This document shows positions 1 to 8,224 of a stretch of 64,000 nt of DNA, one piece after another. The notes below the pieces were generated by a model that was given only the letters and a program-made list of their open reading frames with translations, was not told the origin of the DNA and did not search any database. Position 1 is the stretch's first letter. Each line of letters starts with the position of its first letter. The position numbers and the translations under genes are program-made. Source of the stretch: Leifsonia sp. Leaf336 (GTDB lineage Bacteria > Actinomycetota > Actinomycetes > Actinomycetales > Microbacteriaceae); NCBI RefSeq assembly GCF_001423695.1, contig NZ_LMOZ01000001.1:434001-498000 (forward strand). The letters are read 5' to 3'.

Positions 1-2
1 GC

Positions 3-425
3 GGCGTGGAGCTCGCCCGGGTTCAGGTGGAGGACGGCAGCATCGGCCACGCGGAGATCCGCGTCGGGGACACGGTGCTGCTCGCGTTCGACCGCCGTGC
101 TGACTGGCCCCGGCTCCCTGCGCTGCTGCGCGTTTTCGTCCCCGACGCCGATGCCGCGATGGCACGTGCCGTCGAACGCGGCGCGCGCGTCGTCACCGAG
201 CCCTCCGACAGCGCGTTCGGGCAGCGCGGAGGCCGGATCGCCGATCCCTTCGGCAACATCTGGTGGGTGATCACCGTGGTGGAGGAGGTGGCGGAGGACG
301 AGATGTGGCGACGCCTCTCCGAGCCGCACTACGCGGAGGCGATGAGCGTGGCGCAGAGCACGCTGGACACCGAGCTCAGCGGCGTCGCGCGCGCATACGA
401 AAGCGCACCGCTGCGGCCCGAGTAA
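3..425 (+). CDS. VOC (glyoxalase/PhnB-like) family protein, 5' end missing
   Basis: The reading frame is open at the left window edge, so the gene is truncated; the GTG at 6 is probably internal. The visible part holds the second half of a vicinal-oxygen-chelate fold, with a central aspartate/alanine-rich helix and the stretch DPFGNIWWVIT typical of PhnB-like VOC proteins. It is followed by a 45-residue charged tail. VOC proteins are small metal enzymes or antibiotic/aldehyde-binding proteins, and the substrate cannot be told from this fragment. It runs convergently towards the RES toxin gene 24 bp away. Confidence 0.75.
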   Translation, partial: GVELARVQVEDGSIGHAEIRVGDTVLLAFDRRADWPRLPALLRVFVPDADAAMARAVERGARVVTEPSDSAFGQRGGRIADPFGNIWWVITVVEEVAEDEMWRRLSEPHYAEAMSVAQSTLDTELSGVARAYESAPLRPE

Positions 426-448
426 GCGGGAGAGGCGCCCGGGCCGCC

Positions 449-1057
449 TCAGATGATTGTGAGCGCGTCCATCGTCGGCGGACCGACGACCGCGATCCCG
501 GACACCTGGCACGCCTCGGCGCCGGTCATGTGCTGTCGTTCGGCGTACCCGACGGGGGCGCCCCCGGCGCCGCCGAAGATCGCTATGGCCGTTGCTGGTC
601 CCGTCGTGTACGCCGAGCCGTAGAAGACTCCGTCGAAGCCGTTGGTATCGAAGGCCTGAGCCCATTGCTGCGGGATGTCGTAGTCGGCCGTCGTCACCAG
701 CTCTCTGACGATGCCGTGCTCGACGGCCCGCGCACTACTCACTGCAGCACAGCGGAAGTCCGACGGTGTGGTGATGACCGAGACGATGAACGAATCCGCC
801 AGCTTTCGAGAGATCACTCGGCTGGCGCTGATCTGGTCGCGGAGCTTCTCGCGGACGGCAGTCCGCACCCTCGTCGCGGCATAGCAGGTGCCACGCGCGC
901 CGTGCAGATTGAAACGGCCGTGCACGCTGCTGTCGAACCACCAGGCGCTCCGGTGAGGCGCGTGCGCACGGAAGACCTTCGACGTCGCGTGGAGCTGCCG
1001 GACCGGGAACGCTCGGAAGTCGCGGGTCGGGTCCGGCGGCCCTTGGGCCGCCGTCAC
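449..1057 (-). CDS. RES-domain toxin (NAD+-degrading family)
   Basis: A protein of 202 aa in the RES family (named for conserved Arg-Glu-Ser). Characterised members degrade NAD+ and are neutralised by a partner Xre/MbcA/ParS antitoxin. Visible marks are the VFRAH start of the fold, the core GRFNLHGARGTCYAA followed by a VRE glutamate, and a distal glycine/alanine-rich segment. The GTG start is chosen because it overlaps the antitoxin stop as GTGA (1054-1057), indicating translational coupling. A longer ATG-initiated frame runs back into the antitoxin gene but its extra residues look like shadow sequence. Function is inferred from family and gene order. Confidence 0.85.
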   Translation of the reverse strand: MTAAQGPPDPTRDFRAFPVRQLHATSKVFRAHAPHRSAWWFDSSVHGRFNLHGARGTCYAATRVRTAVREKLRDQISASRVISRKLADSFIVSVITTPSDFRCAAVSSARAVEHGIVRELVTTADYDIPQQWAQAFDTNGFDGVFYGSAYTTGPATAIAIFGGAGGAPVGYAERQHMTGAEACQVSGIAVVGPPTMDALTII

Positions 1058-1635
1058 GCAGCCCAGCTCGATGCCGCGGCCTCGGCATCGCAGACCACGC
1101 CCGCGAGATCCCCATCGGCGAGCCGCTCGATGTTCCGGCGCATCGGGGCCTCCGCACCCTCCGCCACCACGGCAGTCCGGTCCGGAACAGGCGTGTTCAG
1201 CCACTGCGCCCAGGTCCAGGGATCGTCCGGCGCGCCGAGACGGAGTGCGTTGAGCACCTCACGCAGCCCTCGCACCAGCGCGCCGTCGACCACCTGGAAG
1301 GCGGGATAGACGTAGTGGCCGTCCGAGGTCTCCAAGCGAAGCAGGCGACGCTCGCCGGCAGCCTTCGAGACCGCGGCGCGGCTCATCCCGAGTTCACGCT
1401 GCAGGGACCCGCTCGAGTAGCACGGACCGACGATCCGGGGCCACGGGTTCGAGACCGGCAACCGACTGACCAGCTGTGCAGCGACGTCATCCGCATCCCC
1501 GAGCTGAATCAGCTCCGCGCCCTGGTCGACCAGTTCGAGTAGTCGGACGCGAACAGCGTCCGAGATCTCGTCTGCACGATGCACCTCGATGTCCCGAGCG
1601 GACTCCGGTGGACGCTCGGGGGAGACGATACTCAT
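1054..1635 (-). CDS. Antitoxin of RES/Xre toxin-antitoxin pair
   Basis: A protein of 193 aa immediately upstream of and overlapping the RES toxin. The middle carries an LQRELGMSRAAVSKA helix-turn-helix-like segment, and the C-terminal part has PDDPWTWAQWLNTP, the signature of the Xre/MbcA/ParS-type antitoxins paired with RES toxins in actinobacteria. The start has a strong Shine-Dalgarno (GGAGGT, 5 nt spacing). Repeated GTTGAC hexamers lie just upstream (1653-1700), which suggests autoregulation of the operon. The pair is a type II module. Assignment as antitoxin rests on context plus the C-terminal signature. Confidence 0.82.
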   Translation of the reverse strand: MSIVSPERPPESARDIEVHRADEISDAVRVRLLELVDQGAELIQLGDADDVAAQLVSRLPVSNPWPRIVGPCYSSGSLQRELGMSRAAVSKAAGERRLLRLETSDGHYVYPAFQVVDGALVRGLREVLNALRLGAPDDPWTWAQWLNTPVPDRTAVVAEGAEAPMRRNIERLADGDLAGVVCDAEAAASSWAA

Positions 1636-1652
1636 GAGAGACCTCCAGGCGT

Positions 1653-1700
1653 GTCAACTGCGTCAACTCAGGATGTCACGCCTGCGTCAACCATGTCAAC
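1653..1700 (-). promoter_or_regulatory. Four GTTGAC repeats, probable antitoxin operator
   Basis: On the minus strand GTTGAC occurs at 1695-1700, 1686-1691, 1662-1667 and 1653-1658, as two pairs each with 9-bp spacing. Two copies extend to GTTGACGCAG. A weaker GTGAC lies between the pairs. The array sits 18 bp upstream of the antitoxin start. TTGAC also resembles a -35 element, so a repressor bound here would mask the promoter. Confidence 0.55.
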
Positions 1701-1735
1701 CAGGGCGGGAGGTCTCCCAGCCGGCCGGGGCCCGC

Positions 1736-2644
1736 CTATTCGTCCGCGTCGAGTCTCTTGCCGCGCATGACGATCAGCGGGTCGGGACGCGTGACGACGG
1801 AAGCGTCTTTGCCCTCGTAGTCGAACTGGGCGAGGAAGTGGCGCATCGCGTTCACGCGCGCACGCTTCTTGTCGTTGGAGCGGACGATCGTCCACGGAGC
1901 GTGCCGCTTGTCCGTGCGGCGGAACATCTCCTCCTTGGCCGCCGTGTACTCGTCCCACCTGTCGAGGGAGGCGATGTCCATCGGCGACAGCTTCCAGCGA
2001 CGCACCGGGTCGAGCTGGCGCATGGCGAAGCGGGTGCGCTGCTCGGTGCGCGAGACCGAGAACCAGAACTTGGTGAGGTGGATGCCCGAGTCGACGAGCA
2101 TCTTCTCGAACGCGGGCGCCTGCGCCATGAACGACTCGTACTCCTCGTCGGTGCAGAATCCCATCACGCGCTCCACGTTCGCCCGGTTGTACCAGGATCG
2201 GTCGAACATCACGATCTCACCGGCCGTGGGCAGATGCTGCACGTAGCGCTGGAAGTACCATTGGCCGCGCTCGCGGTCGCTGGGCTTCGACAGGGCGACC
2301 ACGCGGGAGGTGCGCGGGTTGAGGTGCTCGGTGAACCGTTTGATGGTGCCGCCCTTGCCCGCGGCATCGCGCCCTTCGAAGACGATGACCGCGCGGCGGT
2401 CGTTGTCCTCCAGCCAGTACTGGAACTTCAGCAGCTCCACCTGCAGCTGGTACTTCTCGAGCTCGTACTGCTCGCGGGTCATCCGCTCGGAGTACGGATA
2501 GCCCTCCTGCCAGGTGTAGACCGGGTTGCCTTCGGGGTCGATCAGATCGGGGTCGGGAGTGTGCCCGCCCTGCACGGTGTAGCCGGCCGTCCGCAGGTAC
2601 TCGATGTACTCGCGGAGGTCGTCGTTGGGGAACTCGCCTGTCAT
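1736..2644 (-). CDS. ppk2: Polyphosphate kinase 2
   Basis: A PPK2 family protein of 302 aa that transfers phosphate between polyphosphate and nucleoside (di)phosphates in the cytoplasm. The P-loop GRDAAGKGG is at about residues 91-99, and the Walker B/lid segment EIVMFDRSWYNR with its Asp is near residue 148. The conserved KPSDRERGQWYFQRY and APWTIVRSNDKKRAR blocks follow in order. Length and the single P-loop domain fit class I PPK2. Which nucleotide it prefers cannot be read from sequence. It stands alone on the minus strand. Confidence 0.95.
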   Translation of the reverse strand: MTGEFPNDDLREYIEYLRTAGYTVQGGHTPDPDLIDPEGNPVYTWQEGYPYSERMTREQYELEKYQLQVELLKFQYWLEDNDRRAVIVFEGRDAAGKGGTIKRFTEHLNPRTSRVVALSKPSDRERGQWYFQRYVQHLPTAGEIVMFDRSWYNRANVERVMGFCTDEEYESFMAQAPAFEKMLVDSGIHLTKFWFSVSRTEQRTRFAMRQLDPVRRWKLSPMDIASLDRWDEYTAAKEEMFRRTDKRHAPWTIVRSNDKKRARVNAMRHFLAQFDYEGKDASVVTRPDPLIVMRGKRLDADE

Positions 2645-2726
2645 CCGTCCCCCTGCCGGGAGTGTACGTGAGCCAGGTGTACAGCCGGTACTACGGACGT
2701 CCGGTGGGCGCGGTCGTGACGGGAGC

Positions 2727-2758
2727 GGGCGGGCGACCCGATGAAGGGTCGTCCGCCC
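2727..2758 (-). terminator. 13-bp hairpin downstream of the epoxide-hydrolase gene
   Basis: Arms 2727-2739 and 2746-2758 (GGGCGGGCGACCC and GGGTCGTCCGCCC) pair over 13 bp with one G-T wobble and a GATGAA loop. It lies 42 bp beyond the stop of the minus-strand hydrolase gene. There is no clear U-tract, as is common in actinobacteria. Confidence 0.6.
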
Positions 2759-2800
2759 ACTGCTCTCCTGCTCGACGACGGCTGCTCGCCGCAGTCCGGG

Positions 2801-3706
2801 TCAGGCGACCCGGCCGGTGGCGAGGAACTCGATGAGCAGTTCGTTCACCCGCTCGGCCTCGTCGTGGTGAACCCAGTGCGATGCTCCCTCCAGGCGCTCG
2901 ACGGCGACCAGGTTCGGCACGTCCTCCGCGTGCGGCTCGGCCAGGCCGGCGCCCAGGAAGCGGTCCTCCTGGCCCCAGATGACGAGGGTCGGTGCGGTGA
3001 CGGTGAGCACCTTCTGCTTCGACCCGAGCCGCACGGCCGCGCGGTAGTAGTCGATCATGCCCGTGGCGGCGCCGTCCTGCGACCAGGCCTCGCGGTACCG
3101 GTCGAGTTCGTCCTCGGTGTAGGCGGGCTGGGCGTCGCGGAAGAACCGGCTGAAGAACCGCCAGTCGTCCTTGGCCGCGTGCCGTTCCGGCGTGCCCATC
3201 AGCTGGAAGTAGAAGAAGTACCAGCTGCGCTCCAACTGACGCGGGCTCTTCAGGCCCTCGTTGAGCTTGCGCGGGTGGGCGGCGTTCAGGATGACGAGCC
3301 GCTCGACGACCTCCGGGCTGTTCATCGCCAGCGTCCAGGCGATCGAGCCGCCCCAGTCGTGGCCGACGACGGTCGCGGTCTCGCTGCCGAGCGCATGGAT
3401 CAGCGCGGCGATGTCGGCGGCCGGCTTGTCGGCGGTGTAGTCCGCGAACTCCGCGGGCTTCGACGACAGGTTGTAACCGCGGAGGTCGGGCGCGACGACC
3501 CGGTAGCCCGCCTGCACGAGCGGCGCGATCTGGTCGCGCCAGCCGTACCAGAACTCCGGGAAGCCGTGCAGCAGCAGGACGAGCGGACCGGTGCCGGCCT
3601 CCACGTAGTGCAGCGTCACGCCGTCGGCGACCTCGGCGAAGCCGTCGCGGAGCTCGACTCCGATGCCGAAGGCCGAGCGGGCGGTGGTGGTTGCTGTGGT
3701 GTTCAT
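2801..3706 (-). CDS. Alpha/beta hydrolase, epoxide-hydrolase-like
   Basis: A protein of 301 aa with the oxyanion motif HGFPEFWYGWR (about residues 47-57) and the nucleophile elbow GHDWGG with Asp117 as nucleophile. A C-terminal catalytic His lies in GASHWVHHDEAERVN. An aspartate nucleophile in this setting points to soluble epoxide hydrolase or haloacid/haloalkane-type enzymes rather than an esterase. HGFPEFWYGWR favours epoxide hydrolase. It is divergent from the LAL regulator across 152 bp, which may control it. The substrate is unknown. Confidence 0.85.
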   Translation of the reverse strand: MNTTATTTARSAFGIGVELRDGFAEVADGVTLHYVEAGTGPLVLLLHGFPEFWYGWRDQIAPLVQAGYRVVAPDLRGYNLSSKPAEFADYTADKPAADIAALIHALGSETATVVGHDWGGSIAWTLAMNSPEVVERLVILNAAHPRKLNEGLKSPRQLERSWYFFYFQLMGTPERHAAKDDWRFFSRFFRDAQPAYTEDELDRYREAWSQDGAATGMIDYYRAAVRLGSKQKVLTVTAPTLVIWGQEDRFLGAGLAEPHAEDVPNLVAVERLEGASHWVHHDEAERVNELLIEFLATGRVA

Positions 3707-3858
3707 GATGGATCCCCTTTCCTGAGATCTCGTTCCGATGTCACCAATCGTCGTCGTGCGCTCACCCCGTCGCGCCCGGGTGACCCCCGGGTCCGCTGCC
3801 GTGCGGGTCCCTTGCCAGCGGATGACCGCATCCCTAGGGTCGGAACCGGCGGTGGGTC

Positions 3859-6669
3859 ATGTCGATCGAGGAAGAGCGCCCGGCGTTGCGGGGCAGGGAC
3901 GACGAGTGCGCGCGGCTCGACCGGCTCCTGGCCCAGGCGGCCTCCGGTCGGAGCGACGTGCTGGTGTTGCGCGGCGAGGCGGGCGCCGGCAAGACCGCCC
4001 TGCTCGACTACGCCGCGCAGCGCGCGGCCGGTCTCACCGTCGCGCGCGTGAGCGGAGTCGAGTCGGAGGTCGAGCTCGCGTACGCGGTCCTCCAGCAGCT
4101 GTGCGCGCCGTTCGCCGACCGCGTCTCCGGGTTGCCGGAGCCGCAGCGGCAGGCGCTCGGCACGGTGTTCGGCCTCCGGAGTGGGGAGCCGCCCGATCGG
4201 TTCCTGGTCGGGCTTGCCGTGCTGGGTGTGCTCGCGGAGGCCGCGGAAGCGGTGCCGCTCCTGTGCATCGTCGACGACGCGCAGTGGGTGGACGCGGCGT
4301 CGCTGCAGACCCTGGCGTTCGTCGCGCGGCGGCTCGGCGCCGAACGGGTCGGGATGCTGTTCGCGATACGGGAGGCGGAGGAGTCCGCAGAGCGGCCCGC
4401 GGCCGGGATCGACGACCTCCCCGCCCTCGAACTGCGTGGCCTCGCGGATGCCGACGCGCGGGCCCTCCTCGACTCGGTCGTCGCCGGCGCGCTCGACGAG
4501 CGGGTGCGCACCAGGATCCTCGCGGAAGCGCGCGGCAACCCGCTCGCCCTCCGGGAGCTGGCGCACGACAGGGACGCGGTGGACGGGTCAACAGGCAGCG
4601 CCGATGACGGCCAGGCGGTCGCCATCCGGATCGAGCGCGGCTTCGCCCGTCGGCTCGAACCGCTCCCTCCCGAGACACGGCGGCTGCTGCTGATCGCCGC
4701 CTCGGACCCGTCGGGCGACGTTGCGCTGCTGTGGCGGGCCGCCGACGCGGCCGGCATCCCGGCCGACGCGCTCCGGCCCGCGCAGGAGGCCAGGCTGCTG
4801 GAGCTCGGCGCACAGGTGCGCTTCCGGCATCCGCTGATGCGCTCGGCGGTCTCGCACTCTGCGACGGAGACCGAGCGACGCGCGGCCCACCGCGCTCTCG
4901 CGGACGCCATCGTCGACCCGGCCGACGCCGACTACCGGGCCTGGCATCGCGCAGCGGCCTCGACCGGTCTCGACGAGGAGGTCGCGACCGAGCTCGAAGA
5001 GTCGGCGGACCGGGCGCGCGCACGCGGAGGCTGGGCGGCGGCCGGCGCCTTCCTGACCCGATCGACGGAGCTCACTGTCGACCCCTCCTGCCGGGCCCGC
5101 CGGGCGCTCGCCGCGGCCGACGCGCGGATGCAGGCCGGCACCGTCGACGCGGCCCGCGCGATGCTCGCCATCGCGTCCGCGGGCCCGCTGTCCGAGCTCG
5201 ACGACGCGCGAGCCCAGCTGCTGGGCGCCCGGCTCGCGTTCGCCGCCACGCGCGGAAGGGAGGCGCCCGCGCTGCTGCTGAGCGCCGCGAAGCGCTTCGA
5301 GACACTCGACGCTGGCACCTCCCGCGACACGTACCTCGAGGCGTTCACGGCCGCGCTCTTCGCGGGTCGGCTCGCGCGCGGCGGCCACGCCCTCGACGAG
5401 GTGGCCTCCGCAATCGGGGAGGCGCACTGGGGCGACGCCGGGGAGGGGCCGCCGTCAGCCCGCTCGCTGCTCCTCGGCGGCTTCGCGCAGCTCGTCATGC
5501 GCGGGTACGCCTCCGGCATCCCGGTGCTGCGTCGCGCGCTCGACGCTCTGCGCACAGATCCGCTGCCCGACGAGGACGCGCTGCGCTGGCTCTGGCCGGC
5601 CTCCCGGGCCGCGCGCGCCGTCGGCGACGACGACGCCTGGATCGAACTGACAGCCCGGAACGTGGACCTCGCCCGCCGCTCAGGCGCCCTGAGCATGCTG
5701 TCCATCGCGCTCACGGAGCGGTTCACCGTCGAGCTGTTCGTCGGGGACCTGGCTGCCGCGCTCGCCGTGGCCGCCGAAGCCGACGCCGTGACGTCGGCGA
5801 CCGGCCGCGGACTGAGCCCGCACATCGCATTCCTCCGCGCCGCCTGGGGTGGAGCCGAGACGGAGGCCCGGGCGATCTTGGACGCGAACCGCCCCGACGC
5901 CGCCGCCCGCGGCGAGGGGCTCTGGCTCGCGGGCACCGAGCTGACCAGCTCGGTCTTCCTGAACGCGTTCGGCCGGTACGACGAGGCTCTGGAGGTCACC
6001 GAGCGCGCCGCCGGACACCCATTCGAGCTGGGACTGTCGACCTGGGTGTATCCGGAGCTGATCGAGGCGGCCGCCCGCAGCGGACGGCCCGGCAGGGGAA
6101 CGGATGCCCTCGCCCGCCTCGACGAGATCGTGCAGGCCTCCGGAACCGATTGGGCGCTCGGGGTGCTCGCCCGCTGTCGCGCCCTCCTCGCCGACCCCGG
6201 CGATGCCGGCGATCCTGAGGCTCTCTACCGCGAGTCGATCGACCGCCTCGCTCGCACCCGCATCCGTGTCGCGCTGGCGCGCACCCGCCTCGTCTATGGC
6301 GAATGGCTGCGCAGGCAGGGCCGTCGCGTCGACGCGCGCGCGCAACTGCGTGCAGCGCACGAGTTCTTCCGCGAGGTCGATATGGAGGGATTCGCCGAGC
6401 GCACCCGGCGGGAGCTCGCGGCGACCGGGGAGACCGCCCGCGCCAGGACGGTCGACACCGCCAACGACCTCACCGAGCAGGAGGCCCTCATCGCCCGGCT
6501 CGCCGCGGACGGCCGCAGCAACCCGGAGATCGGCGCGCAGCTCTTCATCAGCCCGCGCACCGTCGAGTGGCATCTGGGAAAGGTGTTCACCAAGCTCGGG
6601 GTGACGACCCGCAGGGAACTGCGGACCGATGCCGTGGGCTCCCTCGCGCGGGGGCTGGGTTCGACCTGA
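3859..6669 (+). CDS. LAL-type (AAA ATPase plus LuxR HTH) transcriptional regulator
   Basis: A protein of 936 aa. The N-terminal ATPase domain has Walker A GEAGAGKT at residues 39-46 and a Walker B-like LLCIVDDAQWVD near 136-147. A long alanine-rich helical (TPR-like) middle follows. The C-terminal LuxR helix-turn-helix has LTEQEALIARLAADGRSN followed by ISPRTVEWHLGKVFTKLGV, ending about 25 residues before the stop. This architecture is the Large ATP-binding LuxR family, often activators of catabolic or secondary-metabolite genes. It is divergent from the epoxide-hydrolase-like gene, a plausible target. The inducer is unknown. It ends convergently 17 bp from the IMPase gene. Confidence 0.9.
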   Translation: MSIEEERPALRGRDDECARLDRLLAQAASGRSDVLVLRGEAGAGKTALLDYAAQRAAGLTVARVSGVESEVELAYAVLQQLCAPFADRVSGLPEPQRQALGTVFGLRSGEPPDRFLVGLAVLGVLAEAAEAVPLLCIVDDAQWVDAASLQTLAFVARRLGAERVGMLFAIREAEESAERPAAGIDDLPALELRGLADADARALLDSVVAGALDERVRTRILAEARGNPLALRELAHDRDAVDGSTGSADDGQAVAIRIERGFARRLEPLPPETRRLLLIAASDPSGDVALLWRAADAAGIPADALRPAQEARLLELGAQVRFRHPLMRSAVSHSATETERRAAHRALADAIVDPADADYRAWHRAAASTGLDEEVATELEESADRARARGGWAAAGAFLTRSTELTVDPSCRARRALAAADARMQAGTVDAARAMLAIASAGPLSELDDARAQLLGARLAFAATRGREAPALLLSAAKRFETLDAGTSRDTYLEAFTAALFAGRLARGGHALDEVASAIGEAHWGDAGEGPPSARSLLLGGFAQLVMRGYASGIPVLRRALDALRTDPLPDEDALRWLWPASRAARAVGDDDAWIELTARNVDLARRSGALSMLSIALTERFTVELFVGDLAAALAVAAEADAVTSATGRGLSPHIAFLRAAWGGAETEARAILDANRPDAAARGEGLWLAGTELTSSVFLNAFGRYDEALEVTERAAGHPFELGLSTWVYPELIEAAARSGRPGRGTDALARLDEIVQASGTDWALGVLARCRALLADPGDAGDPEALYRESIDRLARTRIRVALARTRLVYGEWLRRQGRRVDARAQLRAAHEFFREVDMEGFAERTRRELAATGETARARTVDTANDLTEQEALIARLAADGRSNPEIGAQLFISPRTVEWHLGKVFTKLGVTTRRELRTDAVGSLARGLGST

Positions 6670-6686
6670 GGCGAGCGGAGCGATCC

Positions 6687-7508
6687 CTACACCAGCGCCG
6701 CCTGATCCCTGGCGTCCTTCCACAGGGCGAACAGCTCTGCCGCGACCTCGGGCGCGGCCACGAGGATGCCTCCGGTCTCGGGGAAGAGCGTCGGCCGGCC
6801 GTCGTGGCCGAGCACCGCGGCGCCCGCCTCGTGCGCGATGAGCACCGCCGCCAGGTGGTCGACCGGGCTGAACCGGTGGACGAGGCCTCCAACACCGCGG
6901 CTGGCAGCCGGGCCGAGGAGGGTGAGTGTTCCCGAGCCCATCACGCGCAGCGTGCAGAACGCGGTCGAAAGCGACTGCGCGAGCTCGCGCAGACCGGTCC
7001 AGGCGCGGTGGCCGGCGAGTTCGCTGCCGACGACGCCGCCGGTGAGCGAGCCACCCGAGCGGAGCGTGAGCGGCTCGCCGTTGCAGCGGGCGCCCTCGCC
7101 GGCGACGGCGTCGAAGAGCGCGTCGTGCCACGGGTCGGCCACGACGCCGACGAGCGGGCGGTCATCGATCGCGAGCGCCAGGGAGAACGCCGTCCAGGGG
7201 ATGCCGTTGGCGAGGTTCGTGGTGCCGTCGACCGGATCGAGGTACCAGGTCGGGCGACCGGGAACCGCTTCGCCGCCGAATTCCTCGCCCACGAACGCGT
7301 GGCCCGGGAAGCGGAGGCGGACCTGTTCGCGCACGTACTGCTCGATCGACCGGTCCAGATCGGTGACAAGATCGGCGGGGTCGGCCTTGGTCGTCACCGT
7401 CGTCACCGGATGCGTCCTTGTCTGCTCGATCGCCCAGGCGCCCAGCTCGACGGCGAGGGCGCGGGCAGCGGCCAGTTCCTCCGGCTTCATAGCGTCGTTC
7501 TCGTTCAC
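6687..7508 (-). CDS. Inositol-monophosphatase-family phosphatase
   Basis: Mg2+-dependent phosphatase of the IMPase/FIG fold. Visible motifs are VGEEFGGE (metal ligand Glu), WYLDPVDGTTNLANG (the DPxDGT metal/phosphate motif) and SPVDHLAAVLIAHEAGA (the second Asp loop). Substrates in the family include inositol-1-phosphate, 3'-phosphoadenosine phosphates and histidinol phosphate. Three in-frame starts are possible: GTG 7526 (GTGA overlap with the GDPD stop), GTG 7508 (preceded by GGAGACGAGG) and ATG 7490. I chose 7508 for its ribosome binding site. It is the last gene of the transporter/GDPD unit, so it probably dephosphorylates the imported or cleaved product. Confidence 0.82.
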   Translation of the reverse strand: MNENDAMKPEELAAARALAVELGAWAIEQTRTHPVTTVTTKADPADLVTDLDRSIEQYVREQVRLRFPGHAFVGEEFGGEAVPGRPTWYLDPVDGTTNLANGIPWTAFSLALAIDDRPLVGVVADPWHDALFDAVAGEGARCNGEPLTLRSGGSLTGGVVGSELAGHRAWTGLRELAQSLSTAFCTLRVMGSGTLTLLGPAASRGVGGLVHRFSPVDHLAAVLIAHEAGAAVLGHDGRPTLFPETGGILVAAPEVAAELFALWKDARDQAALV

Positions 7509-7522
7509 AGCCTCGTCTCCGT

Positions 7523-8224
7523 TCACAGCGTCACCATCCCCGTCCGCATCGTCAGCAGCCTGTCCAGCTGGTTGGTCGTGATCGTGTCCACGCCCAGGTC
7601 CAGCGCGCGGGCCAGATCCTCCGGCTCGTCGAGCGTCCACGCCGTCACCGTCAGGCCGGCGTCGTGCACGCCGCGGACGAACGCCTCGTCGACGATCGGG
7701 AACGGCACGTTGATCGTCACCGGGTTCAGCGCGGCGAGTTCTGCCGCCCCCGGCACGCGCAGCTGGCGCCATGGCAGCCAGATCCGGGCGGAGGCGTCGA
7801 GGTCGCGCAGCACGCGCATCCCGTCGAGGTCGCCGCACCAGTCGACGGTGGTGCCGGTGGCCGCGGCGAACGCGGAGGCCACGGCGTGAGCCGGCGCCGC
7901 GAACCGGGCGTCGTCCATGTCGACCACCAACCGGCTCGCGACGCCGGCGAAGAGCGGGAGCACATCGGCGAGCAGCGGAGGCCGGTCGTCCGGGCCTCCG
8001 AACGCCCGGAGCTCGGCCGCCCCCACCTCGTCGATGCCGCGCGCATCGCCCCAGAGCCGCTCGAGCGTGGGGTCGTGCAGCACGACCACCTCGCCGTCGA
8101 CGGTGAGCCGCACGTCGATCTCCACGATCTCGGCGCCCTTGGCGATGGCGGAGCGAACGGCCGGGAGGGTGTTCTCGCGGAACACGGACGAGTCGCCGCG
8201 ATGGGCGGAGGCGCGCGCGATCAT
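7523..8224 (-). CDS. Glycerophosphodiester phosphodiesterase (GDPD) family
   Basis: A protein of 233 aa. Its N-terminus has the GDPD catalytic start SAHRGDSSVFRENTLPA, then IVEIDVRLTVDGEVVVLHDPTLERLW, giving the His, Glu/Asp metal ligands and second His of the TIM barrel. The C-terminal strand VTAWTLDEPEDLARALDLGVDTITTN is also typical. The family cleaves glycerophosphodiesters to glycerol-3-phosphate plus an alcohol. No signal peptide is seen, so it acts on imported substrate. The start overlaps the ABC ATPase stop as ATGA (8221-8224), tying it to the transporter operon. Confidence 0.9.
   Translation of the reverse strand: MIARASAHRGDSSVFRENTLPAVRSAIAKGAEIVEIDVRLTVDGEVVVLHDPTLERLWGDARGIDEVGAAELRAFGGPDDRPPLLADVLPLFAGVASRLVVDMDDARFAAPAHAVASAFAAATGTTVDWCGDLDGMRVLRDLDASARIWLPWRQLRVPGAAELAALNPVTINVPFPIVDEAFVRGVHDAGLTVTAWTLDEPEDLARALDLGVDTITTNQLDRLLTMRTGMVTL

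Noticed and set aside
263-1309. Long plus-strand open frame (348 aa)
   Set aside because: Antisense to the RES toxin and antitoxin, arginine-rich low-complexity translation and no ribosome binding site; a GC-rich shadow.
1703-1735. GC-rich GGCGGG...CCCGCC hairpin after ppk2
   Set aside because: Arms are short and interrupted in very GC-rich DNA; too weak to call a terminator.
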